Assembly (NCBI GenBank): GCA_024687185.1
Contig: JAILEX010000001.1
Location: forward strand, 1 to 47,667
Direction of reading: 5' to 3'
From: Bacilli bacterium
GTDB lineage: Bacteria > Bacillota_I > Bacilli_A > RFN20 > CAG-826
DNA length: 47,667 nt
In this document: positions 10,352 through 18,795 of the stretch, in pieces
How positions within the stretch are numbered: the first letter of the stretch is position 1
Layout of the letters: every line of letters starts with the position of its first letter
The notes under the pieces: model-generated
The model's input: the letters and a program-made list of their open reading frames with translations, nothing else
Databases searched by the model: none
What the model was told of the DNA's origin: nothing
Program-made: the position numbers and the translations under genes

Positions 10352-10576
10352 ATGAAGGCGCCTCCTTTAAATGCGTATGAGGCAAACGTTGCCTTTGTCG
10401 AAGGAAGTTTGTATGTAAATACAACGCAATATAATTATCTTTTTGTTTGCGCCCTTTCACAACATCAAAATGGCCTTTTTCCCTAGATTCGTCGCCTATA
10501 ATCCGCTTATTTGCCCCTAATGACCTTTTGCATTTATTTAATACTACGCCCCCAAAAGAGGTAGAATCTTCCCCGT

Positions 10577-11119
10577 ATGGAAAACTCTATGATCAATAAC
10601 GAGGCCCTAGAAGAAGGCCTAATCTACAAAAAAGTCTCACCCAAGGGAGCGAAGTTCAAAGACTACGTGTGGCTATATTTCCACACCATGTTCGGCAGCA
10701 TGCTCGCGGGCATCATCTTCACCCCCATCGCCATTGCCTTTGGGTTGTACCTGCTTATTTCCTCCCAAGATAAAGCCGTCTTCGGGGTGATCCTCCTTAT
10801 CTTAGGAGGGCTTCTATTGCTGCTATTGATGTTCTTACTTCTATTTTTGCCCCTATTGAACGCAAATAGGGCAAGGCACGTCGTTAGGGAAAATAGCTTC
10901 GTCGCGATATACGAAGACAAAATCGAATTCCATTATGAATATCAAGAAGGGCCAAAGGTCGATTACGCCTCCAAAACAAGCGAAATCATATCCGGCAAAG
11001 AATATAAGACCCGCTTCTTCATGAGGGGCAGGATAAATGGCAAGGTCAGCTCCTTCCTCCTAAGCAAGGACGAACTTGACGATAAGGCCAACGAAAGACT
11101 ACGTTCCCTTTGCAAATAG
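10577..11119 (+). CDS. Small two-TM membrane protein (YcxB-like C-terminal region possible)
   Basis: Two hydrophobic segments followed by a soluble FVAIYEDKIEFHYEY... domain. Confidence 0.6.
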   Translation: MENSMINNEALEEGLIYKKVSPKGAKFKDYVWLYFHTMFGSMLAGIIFTPIAIAFGLYLLISSQDKAVFGVILLILGGLLLLLLMFLLLFLPLLNANRARHVVRENSFVAIYEDKIEFHYEYQEGPKVDYASKTSEIISGKEYKTRFFMRGRINGKVSSFLLSKDELDDKANERLRSLCK

Positions 11120-11145
11120 GCGACGCACACACCAATAAAGGAAGT

Positions 11146-11180
11146 AACCGCGACAAGACGCCCGTCGCGGTTATTTTTTT
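11146..11180 (+). terminator. Intrinsic terminator
   Basis: AACCGCGAC-aagacgccc-GTCGCGGTT followed by ATTTTTTT. Confidence 0.85.
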
Positions 11181-11273
11181 CTTTCGCCAAGCCTCCGTTT
11201 TCCTAAAGCAGTTTTCCCGCGAGCATGTATAATGGCGTCGTTATGCCGATTAACGGCAAGAAAGGAGAAAACA

Positions 11274-11447
11274 ATGACCAACCTTACCCGAGTCTATGAA
11301 GGTTTGAAGAAGAACGCCTTAAACAAAGCGTTCCTACAGGCCGCCGAAGAGATCAATCCCTCCCTCGACCAAGTCGCTTACCATGACCCCCGTCTAGAGA
11401 GTCTTGATCTCCTTTTTAGGATTAACGTTCAGGGGGCGAGTCTATAA
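11274..11447 (+). CDS. 57-aa ORF translationally overlapping the aminotransferase gene
   Basis: AAGAAAGGAG RBS-like sequence before ATG at 11274; MTNLTRVYEGLKKNALNKAFLQAAEEINPSLDQVAYHDPRLESLDLLFRINVQGASL; stop TAA shares a base with the next ATG (TAATG). Confidence 0.6.
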   Translation: MTNLTRVYEGLKKNALNKAFLQAAEEINPSLDQVAYHDPRLESLDLLFRINVQGASL

Positions 11448-12610
11448 TGGCCAACGCAAAATTCCCAAGCGATTTGGTGCTCGCATTAAATCACCAAGCG
11501 GAGGAAAGGGCCAAAAAGGGCATCGACGTCACCAATGCGACCGTCGGCATGTTCTTCAAAGACGATGGCAGCCTTCCCATCCCCTCTTGCTTCACTTCGC
11601 AAGACTTCACCAAAAACACCAAGTACACCTATTCCCCCACAGTAGGCGTGCCCGGCTATCTAAAAAACGTATTGCCGTGGTTTTTTAAGGAAGAGGTAGC
11701 CTCCCTTCCTTCCGATCGTTTCACAATGGCAACCCCAGGAGGCACCGGGGCGTTATTCCTCTCTTTCTACGAGCTAAACGAACAAGGATATAAAATCCTC
11801 TATCCCGAAATCAGCTGGCCAAACTACCCCAATATCGTAAAGGCAACCAAAGCCAAGGCGGATAGATATCCCAATTTCGATGGCAATGCCCTTAATGTAA
11901 AGGGGATAAAGGGAAAGATGGGAAAAGGCAAAGTCGCCTTGCTTATCAATGACCCCTGCCAAAACCCAACCGGCTATTCCATGAGCAAGCAGGATTGGGA
12001 TAAGGTCGTGGATCTACTTAACGAAGATCCCTCTAACCGCGCCTTGATCCTAGACCTAGCCTATTATGATTACGCCGAGGAGGAATCGAAGGCCAATATC
12101 ATAGATGCCATTAGGAATATCGATGCACGTATCCCCTGTTTTGTCTGTTTTTCCTTCTCGAAGAGCTTCTCAATCTATGGCCTTCGCGTAGGTGCGCTCA
12201 CTCTCTTCCATGGCTTTGAGGGGGCCAATATCAGACTAAAGGACCTCGCCCGCGCCGCTTGGAGCAGTGGCAACGTCCTCGGCATGAACCTCATTAAGCA
12301 TGCCCTGGACATCGAAGGCAACAAAGAAGAGCTTAGAAACGAACTCGCCGATAACCGAAAGATGTTATCTAGACGCGGGGATTTGTTCCTAAAAGAGGCC
12401 AAGGAGGTGGGACTGGAATCCTATCCCTACCACGAAGGCTTCTTCTGTAGCCTTAAGGTCAATGACGCGGTGAAGGTCGCGGAGACGCTAAGGGAAAAGG
12501 ATATCTTCATCGCCCCGATTGGACCGAATATAATCCGCGTGGCCTTTAGCTGCGTACCCTATTCCAAAATAGGCGGATTGGCTAAGGCAATCAAAGACGC
12601 CGATAACTGA
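11447..12610 (+). CDS. Class I/II PLP-dependent aminotransferase (aspartate/aromatic type)
   Basis: TPGGTGALFLSF, NDPCQNPTGYSMS, DLAYYDYAEE, CFSFSKSFSIYGLRVGAL (PLP-Lys region). Confidence 0.88.
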   Translation: MANAKFPSDLVLALNHQAEERAKKGIDVTNATVGMFFKDDGSLPIPSCFTSQDFTKNTKYTYSPTVGVPGYLKNVLPWFFKEEVASLPSDRFTMATPGGTGALFLSFYELNEQGYKILYPEISWPNYPNIVKATKAKADRYPNFDGNALNVKGIKGKMGKGKVALLINDPCQNPTGYSMSKQDWDKVVDLLNEDPSNRALILDLAYYDYAEEESKANIIDAIRNIDARIPCFVCFSFSKSFSIYGLRVGALTLFHGFEGANIRLKDLARAAWSSGNVLGMNLIKHALDIEGNKEELRNELADNRKMLSRRGDLFLKEAKEVGLESYPYHEGFFCSLKVNDAVKVAETLREKDIFIAPIGPNIIRVAFSCVPYSKIGGLAKAIKDADN

Positions 12611-12624
12611 TTTTCACTCCCCAT

Positions 12625-12655
12625 AGGGCCATGGCACAAAAACTTGGCCCTTTTT
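12625..12655 (+). terminator. Intrinsic terminator
   Basis: AGGGCCA (12625-12631) / TGGCCCT (12645-12651) followed by TTTTC. Confidence 0.8.
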
Positions 12656-12756
12656 CTATCTGGTTAAAGATAAGGCAAACATTCCTTTTTTCGTTAATTT
12701 CCATACATGAAAGGTCTATATTACAGATAAGCCCAATAGGCTAGGAGGGCATAGCC

Positions 12757-13917
12757 ATGAAGAAAGAAGTCATAACCCTTACCCTATCCGCCATCGCCTT
12801 AACCGTCTTGGCGAGTTGCGGCAATAACAATAGCTCAAAAAGCCAAAGCACAAGCGCGGATATGGCGTCTATGCCTCTATTGGAAAGTTGCGCCATCCAC
12901 CATGATGACGAATTCGGCGGGGCCTATATCGACATTTCGATCGCGGACTTCAACGCCCTTGGCTTTTCCTTTGGCGATAGCGTATCCATAACCTTCGTTA
13001 GCGGGAAGGATTCCATCACCTTCGACGACATCGGCTACTATAGCGGATATTATGTCCCCGCAGGACAAGACCTACTCGTCGGCTATAAAGGCTATGACTA
13101 TATCAAATACTGCATCAACTATGGCGAGGATATCTATGCCGCAAACGGTTTCGATACGAATACCAAGGTCACGGTTTCCCTAAAGGAAGCAGGCAAATAT
13201 CTAGGCGTGGAGGAGACGCTTTCCATCTCCTATAGCGACGATAAGGCAAGCTATCCTAGCGATGAGGCCTTCGCCAATTTCAGGGAAGTCAAGGTCGGCA
13301 ACATCAAACCAGGCCGCCTATATAGGGGAGCGTCCCCGCTTGATGACACCCGCAAAAGGGCAAGCACCGTCTCTTCCCTATTGAAGAAAAACGGCATCGC
13401 CTACAATATCGATCTCGCCGATAAAAAAGAGAACATAGCAACCCAATCCAAATACGTGATTAGCGAATATATGCAATCGCTTATTGATAACGACAAATGC
13501 ATCTTTTTGGGCATGGCCGCGGCCTATAAGGCGGAGGAATTCTCCGTGAAGATGAAGACGATGTTCGAGGCTATCCTAAATAACGAAGGCCCCTATTACC
13601 TACATTGCCTAGAAGGCAAGGATAGGACGGGATATGTCTGCATGGTCATCGAGGCTTTGTGCGGGGCGACCTACGAGGAGCTAGTCGAAGACTACTTCAT
13701 CACCTATAGCAACTACTATGGGATAGAAAAGGGCTCGAAGAAATACGAGACGATCAAGGAAATCCATATCGACGAGATGATCCGTTATGTCTTTAGCTTC
13801 GATGAAAAGACGGGGCTATTTGGCGCCGGCTATTATTCCAAGGCCAGGGCCTATCTAGCTAGCATCGGTTTAAGCGAAAGCCAAATAGACGCCCTGCAAG
13901 AGAAATTCAGCGATTAG
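12757..13917 (+). CDS. Tyrosine-specific phosphatase-like lipoprotein (Y_phosphatase3/DSP-like)
   Basis: Lipobox LTVLASCGNN; VGNIKPGRLYRGASPLD; catalytic HCLEGKDRTGY (CX5R). Confidence 0.82.
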   Translation: MKKEVITLTLSAIALTVLASCGNNNSSKSQSTSADMASMPLLESCAIHHDDEFGGAYIDISIADFNALGFSFGDSVSITFVSGKDSITFDDIGYYSGYYVPAGQDLLVGYKGYDYIKYCINYGEDIYAANGFDTNTKVTVSLKEAGKYLGVEETLSISYSDDKASYPSDEAFANFREVKVGNIKPGRLYRGASPLDDTRKRASTVSSLLKKNGIAYNIDLADKKENIATQSKYVISEYMQSLIDNDKCIFLGMAAAYKAEEFSVKMKTMFEAILNNEGPYYLHCLEGKDRTGYVCMVIEALCGATYEELVEDYFITYSNYYGIEKGSKKYETIKEIHIDEMIRYVFSFDEKTGLFGAGYYSKARAYLASIGLSESQIDALQEKFSD

Positions 13918-13971
13918 CCATATCGATTCCAAAGGCACGTCCTCCGTTCGGATGGTATCATTAGCAAGCCC

Positions 13972-14913
13972 ATGCCCAAGGTAAGCGAGAAAAACAAAGC
14001 ATTCTACGAAAAGAAGGTCAGGAAGATGATCCATGACCGCTTTTCCTCCTATGAACCTCGTATCGCCGTTGGCTTAGTCGGGGAAGGCTCCGATTGCTTT
14101 GGCTATGACGACGAACTCTCTAGGGACCATGATTTCGGGACCGGGGTTTGCCTATGGCTAAATGAGGAGGACTATTCCCTAATCGGGGAAGAACTCTCCA
14201 AAGCCTATGGGGAACTCGTGGACGAGAAGGAACGCTCCTTCATGACCAAAAGGCTAAAAGAAAGAAGAGGAGTCCATTCCATCCGTGCCTTCTATTCGAA
14301 TATCCTAGGAATCGAAATCGACCCCAAAAACCCCAATTTAAGCGAAGAACAATGGAAAGCCCTCGACCATTCCTGCCTAAAAACGGCCACAAACGGGGTG
14401 ATTTTTCGCGATGACCTAGGGGAATTCACTAGATTCAGGAACTACCTCCTTTCCTATTACCCAGAGAAAATCTGGAGGATGAGGATCGCCGAGCAATTAC
14501 ATAAATTCGCCTCTTCCTTCCAAACCAACTATTCCCGTTGCATGGCTAGAAAAGACATCGTCACCGCGACCCTATGCAAGGCAAAGGGCATGGAAGCCGC
14601 GATGGAACTCTTCTTTTTGCTAAACAGAGTATACCCGCCCTATTACAAATGGACCTTCCATGCCTTAAAAGACCTCGATAAGGAAGGCGTCTATTCCAAG
14701 AAGCTAGAGTCTTTGGCGGAAGAGCCGATCAGACTTGAGGCATGGGAGGGAAGCGTCTATCTCCCCCATAGGCAAAACTATAAGGATATGAACGTCTGCA
14801 TCTGCGAGGAAATCGCCTCCGAGATCGAAGAGCTTCTTTTTTCCAAAGGGCTCATCCATAAAAGGGGACGTTACCTAGAAGCCCACGTGGACGAAGTGTT
14901 GGGCAACATTTGA
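13972..14913 (+). CDS. DUF4037-like nucleotidyltransferase-fold protein
   Basis: GLVGEGSDCFGYDDELSRDHDFGTGVCLWL resembles the GS..G..DE.SRDHD motif of DUF4037 proteins. Confidence 0.7.
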   Translation: MPKVSEKNKAFYEKKVRKMIHDRFSSYEPRIAVGLVGEGSDCFGYDDELSRDHDFGTGVCLWLNEEDYSLIGEELSKAYGELVDEKERSFMTKRLKERRGVHSIRAFYSNILGIEIDPKNPNLSEEQWKALDHSCLKTATNGVIFRDDLGEFTRFRNYLLSYYPEKIWRMRIAEQLHKFASSFQTNYSRCMARKDIVTATLCKAKGMEAAMELFFLLNRVYPPYYKWTFHALKDLDKEGVYSKKLESLAEEPIRLEAWEGSVYLPHRQNYKDMNVCICEEIASEIEELLFSKGLIHKRGRYLEAHVDEVLGNI

Positions 14914-15042
14914 CCCCATACAATAAAACGTGCGTATTTGTATTGATTAATCGGATTATTCCCTATATTCAATTGCCTATTTTTCCATTAAAAAACTATA
15001 ATTGTTTCAATAATTAAAAGTTATGGAAGGTGTTAGACGAAT

Positions 15043-15636
15043 ATGAAGGCAAGACATGTATTATCTCTAGCAACCGTCTTGGTTTTGACCGCGGGCGTGG
15101 TCGCCGCTTTTGCAGTTAACCAGGATAAGTCCCTAAGCGTCGCTTTGGGCGGACAGGAAAAAGTGGACCACCACATCACCTTCACAAAGGCCAATGTCAG
15201 CGAATTCCTAAACGAGGATGGCTTTGCCTTAGCGGAATTAAGCGCGACTACCGATAACGGGAATACGTTTAAATCAAGCGATATAACCATCCAGGATTAT
15301 GGTTCGGAAGGGCCAAAGCAAGGCGGTGAAGACGATGATTTCATCTTCCTAATCCATAACGCCGGCCATCCTTACTATTGCGATAATTATGTTAATTTCT
15401 ACCTATCCTTTGCCATGAACGTCGATGTCGCAAACTCCGTCAGGGTCACCGTCACTAGAACCACCCATTTCAACGATGGCGAATCAACAAGCAACTCCAC
15501 GCAGGTGGAAGAGGCGAACAAGGAAACCACGGACAACCTCTCCTATAGCATCAACTATTCCTTTGAGTTTACCAATAAGTATTTCGAATACGTCACAATA
15601 GACGCGGTGGACGTCTATTATTCCTGCACTTACTAG
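15043..15636 (+). CDS. Secreted protein of unknown function
   Basis: N-terminal signal/TM MKARHVLSLATVLVLTAGVVAAFAVNQDKS followed by a polar extracytoplasmic domain. Confidence 0.6.
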   Translation: MKARHVLSLATVLVLTAGVVAAFAVNQDKSLSVALGGQEKVDHHITFTKANVSEFLNEDGFALAELSATTDNGNTFKSSDITIQDYGSEGPKQGGEDDDFIFLIHNAGHPYYCDNYVNFYLSFAMNVDVANSVRVTVTRTTHFNDGESTSNSTQVEEANKETTDNLSYSINYSFEFTNKYFEYVTIDAVDVYYSCTY

Positions 15637-15656
15637 AAAAAGAGGGGACCCATACA

Positions 15657-16415
15657 TCAATATTGGCCAACGTCTTTGCCAATCTTATAGAGAAGGACCT
15701 TGCCATAGGGTCCTTCTTTTGTTTCTTCCCCTTCTATGATTTCCCTTTGCTTTAAAGCGTCTACGCCTTCCTCAAATAGCCTTTTAAGCAGCCTTCCGCC
15801 TTGGTGATATTCGAATAGGGAAAGGACGTCTTCATGGATTTCTCTCCCCTGTTTTATGGCGAAGTCTATGTCCGAAACGTGGTCTATTGGGTTTAGGCCA
15901 TCCAAAAGCACTATTTCAGGAAGTTTCACCTCATAACGATAAACCGCTTCTTCCTTGGCTTTGGATGCGGGTTCCAAACAGGCTTTGATAAACTTATGGG
16001 CCTCCCCGTCGAAGCTAGATCTTTCGGTTATGATCTCTATCTTGCCCACTAACGTTAACGGCTTAGAAAGCATCTTCCTATGCAGCTTTAGGCATTTAAG
16101 AATATGGTCGACGGTTTGATTGGGCGAAAGGCAATAATTGTAGGTTTTGATGAAAAAGGCAAATAGGCTTCCTCTATTTGGGGAAACCCAATTGGGTAAG
16201 ACGTCCCCTTTAACGAAGCGAAGGACGTTTCCCAAATCCTTCTCCCCTTTCTTTTCCAATAACCTTGCGATCTCCTTTAAATAGGCGTCGAAATCGGGAT
16301 GAAGCTCCCTAAATGCCTCTAGCATTCCCTTGAAGTAGCCATCAAGATGGCCTAAGGGCGCGCCATAGTAACGCGGCTTTTCCAGGAACTCGCGTTCCCT
16401 GTCTTTGAATTCCAT
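15657..16415 (-). CDS. Uncharacterised cytosolic protein
   Basis: Long ORF; start MEFKDREREFLEKPRYYG at 16415 preferred over 16517; no family recognised. Confidence 0.55.
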   Translation of the reverse strand: MEFKDREREFLEKPRYYGAPLGHLDGYFKGMLEAFRELHPDFDAYLKEIARLLEKKGEKDLGNVLRFVKGDVLPNWVSPNRGSLFAFFIKTYNYCLSPNQTVDHILKCLKLHRKMLSKPLTLVGKIEIITERSSFDGEAHKFIKACLEPASKAKEEAVYRYEVKLPEIVLLDGLNPIDHVSDIDFAIKQGREIHEDVLSLFEYHQGGRLLKRLFEEGVDALKQREIIEGEETKEGPYGKVLLYKIGKDVGQY

Positions 16416-16865
16416 TATTGTTTTTTTCCTCCTTAATGGATTGTTGGGTCCATAAAGAGAAAAACTCCCATCGCGACGAAGGGAGCCAAGAAAACCAGAT
16501 TGCATCCCATCGTCCAAGCTTTGGCACCTTATCCCCTATGTCTAGAATTGGGACAGGTTGTCGGCAGGTCAATGAGCTTGTCTCTACCTGCGCTCTTTAT
16601 GGATGGCTTTATTATAGGGGGAGAAAGGGGGCAAGGGAACAAAAGGATATAAGCAAGGAAACCATGTGGTCGGCTTGCGCCTGTTCGTCTTCGATGACGG
16701 CAATCTTAAGCAGTTCCATTTTCCAAATCTATTTGGCGAGGCGCAAAAAATGCATGATATATTGCGCTTTAACCTTGGGAAAATATTAAAAATCGCGCTT
16801 TTAAAAGAGAATGAACGCGGAGAAATCGGTGAATTTGAGTGCATTTTTGGATTTTTAGGGAATAC

Positions 16866-16897
16866 AAAAGGGGAAGGCCAATAGAAGGGCCCTCCCC
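16866..16897 (-). terminator. Intrinsic terminator of the GGDEF gene
   Basis: On - strand GGGGAGGGCC-cttctatt-GGCCTTCCCC followed by TTTTGT. Confidence 0.7.
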
Positions 16898-16918
16898 AAT
16901 GGTGGAGTCGGTTTTCAA

Positions 16919-18346
16919 TCAGGAAGAGGACTTCATTCTCCTTTTGTCTTCATACATCGTCGCGTCGGCGCGTTTGAAGGTATCCTCGAAGTTATTGTCG
17001 TGCTCCTTATCGAAATACGCGGTGCCTACGGCCGCGAAGATAGGCGTGGAATAGGCGCTTTCCAAAGCGTTGTTCAATTCCTTTTCAAGCCTATCGATGT
17101 CCTTGCAGTTCTCCTGCTCGCTTACGACGAGGAATTCGTCCCCGCCTACGCGGTAGATAGAGGAATTCGGGAAGATGGATTTGATGACCTCGCTTAGGGC
17201 GACGATAGTCTCGTCGCCTTTTTCATGTCCATAGGTATCGTTGATTTGCTTTAGCTCGTTTAAGTCGATCATGGTAAGGGCAAAATCGGCCTTGCCTTCC
17301 TTGATCTTGTCGTTTAGCTCGACTTCCTTTTCGAAGTAGGCCCTCTTATTGCCAACCCCGGTCATCGCGTCAATGTCGGCGATATGCTTCATCTCGTCGG
17401 CCTTCATCTCCGCGGAAAGGAGGTCGGCGATGTATTTGTTGAGGTCGCCTTCCATCTTCTTCATGGAGTTGGAGAGATCCTCGATCTCGTCGCGGGTATG
17501 GATATCGATTTTGCTGAATTTATCGAAGTTCTCATTGGCGCCGCTAGTATATTCGTTGGCGACTTTGGTAAGGCTTCTAATGGGTCTAATGATAAGTAGC
17601 GACACCAAAAGGAAGCCCGCCATGGTGGAGGCGACGGCGAGTCCGCCAAGCAAGAAGGCGAGGTTTGCGATGTCCGCGGATTCCTTAGCGGTGATCTCGT
17701 CCATGGAAAGCTCGACCATCGCAAAAGCGATGACATCCTTCTCGTTTTCGTCATAGATCGGGCGGCTTACGCTAACTAGATAGCCGTATTCCGCGGTATT
17801 GGTGATTTCCGGGGTGAAGCCCGTATCCATATGGTCTTTGACGGTCATGTCGCTTTCGCTGAATTCGTCGAAGCTGCCAGGCAGACACCTTTCCTCGATC
17901 GGGGAATCGTCGACGAGGTAAACGAGCCTATTGTCCTTTAGATCGGCATAGGCGATATAGGTGTATTTGGCTTCGTTTTTCGAATGGAATACCTCGATTT
18001 GCTTAAGGATCCTTTGATATTCGCTGCTAGAGGGGATGTTGTTGAATTTGGCGAGGTAGGCGAGCCATTCCGGGCTATCCCAGCCTTCGTTGCTGACCTT
18101 TTGCTCCTCGGGGATGGAGTCGTATTTCTCCTTCACCGCGGTTTGGACGGTCTTAACGTCGTTTAGATCCAAGAAGATGCCAAGGGTATCGGCGAGATGG
18201 GTGGCCTCCTCGATATAGTGGGATCTTGTTATGTCGATTAAGACGTTGGAAGAGAAGATGACGGCGACGGTGCTGACCATCGATACCGAAAAGAGGAAGG
18301 CAAGAAGCGCTTTGGCCCATAATGGAAACCTGGTTTTCCTTTTCAT
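16919..18346 (-). CDS. Membrane diguanylate cyclase: TM, extracytoplasmic sensor, TM, HAMP-like, GGDEF
   Basis: MKRKTRFPLWAKALLAFLFSVSMVSTV; second TM LAFLLGGLAVASTMAGFLLVSLLI followed by IRPIRSLTKVANEY; DAMTGVGNKRAYFEKE; RVGGDEFLVV. Start at 18346 preferred over 18493, which overlaps the riboswitch. Confidence 0.92.
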   Translation of the reverse strand: MKRKTRFPLWAKALLAFLFSVSMVSTVAVIFSSNVLIDITRSHYIEEATHLADTLGIFLDLNDVKTVQTAVKEKYDSIPEEQKVSNEGWDSPEWLAYLAKFNNIPSSSEYQRILKQIEVFHSKNEAKYTYIAYADLKDNRLVYLVDDSPIEERCLPGSFDEFSESDMTVKDHMDTGFTPEITNTAEYGYLVSVSRPIYDENEKDVIAFAMVELSMDEITAKESADIANLAFLLGGLAVASTMAGFLLVSLLIIRPIRSLTKVANEYTSGANENFDKFSKIDIHTRDEIEDLSNSMKKMEGDLNKYIADLLSAEMKADEMKHIADIDAMTGVGNKRAYFEKEVELNDKIKEGKADFALTMIDLNELKQINDTYGHEKGDETIVALSEVIKSIFPNSSIYRVGGDEFLVVSEQENCKDIDRLEKELNNALESAYSTPIFAAVGTAYFDKEHDNNFEDTFKRADATMYEDKRRMKSSS

Positions 18347-18374
18347 TGTTTTTGTCCCCCTTATTGAAATAAAA

Positions 18375-18399
18375 GCCGATGCGAGGACGTTGCACCGGC
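18375..18399 (-). terminator. Riboswitch terminator hairpin
   Basis: On - strand GCCGGUGC-aacgtcctc-GCAUCGGC (one G-U) followed by UUUUAUUUC; its 5' arm overlaps an alternative GGUGCAAC:GUUGCACC pairing (18389-18396 with 18418-18425). Confidence 0.7.
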
Positions 18400-18417
18400 G
18401 GGTCGAATACAAAAAAA

Positions 18418-18490
18418 GGTGCAACTGGCTGTCTAGAAACCTAGACCCTCTAGCTTTGCGTCGCCGGATCACTCCGGTTTTGCCGTCTAT
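18418..18490 (-). ncRNA. c-di-GMP-I (GEMM-I) riboswitch aptamer upstream of a GGDEF gene
   Basis: On - strand GACGGCAAAACCGGAGUGAUCCGGCGACGCAAAGCUAGAGGGUCUAGGUUUCUAGACAGCCAGUUGCACC: GCAAAACC, P2 capped by GNRA (GUGA), hallmark GACGCAAAGC, P3 hairpin, AGCCAG. Confidence 0.88.
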
Positions 18491-18491
18491 C

Positions 18492-18518
18492 ATTATATAG
18501 GCACCATTCTTATTGAAA
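18492..18518 (-). promoter_or_regulatory. Sigma70-type promoter for riboswitch/GGDEF transcript
   Basis: On - strand TTTTCA-16-TATAAT directly upstream of the aptamer. Confidence 0.6.
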
Positions 18519-18795
18519 AGAGAGGATAGCCTTTATTTTCTCGTGCCATCCGAAGTTTTTCGTAACCTGGATTCGTTTTGGTTTCCATTTTTCCTCCTCA
18601 CGACTTTCTCGTCGATAAAAAGCGTGTTTTCCTACGATGATTCCGTTAACTAAGCCAAACCGCTTCATTCCGTAATTCTATTGCGGAAGAAGCAAAATAG
18701 ACATTTTTCGCATATTCTTATCGCGATATTCCCTAACCTCGCCCTTTCAAAAGCCTACTCACCATGTAGAATACATGTATACGGGGCGCACGCTC

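Noticed and set aside
18347-18493. Extended N-terminus of the GGDEF gene (ORF track start 18493)
   Set aside because: This stretch is the riboswitch leader; MKRKTRFPLWAKALLAF at 18346 is a proper membrane-protein start with an RBS-like AAGGGGG upstream.
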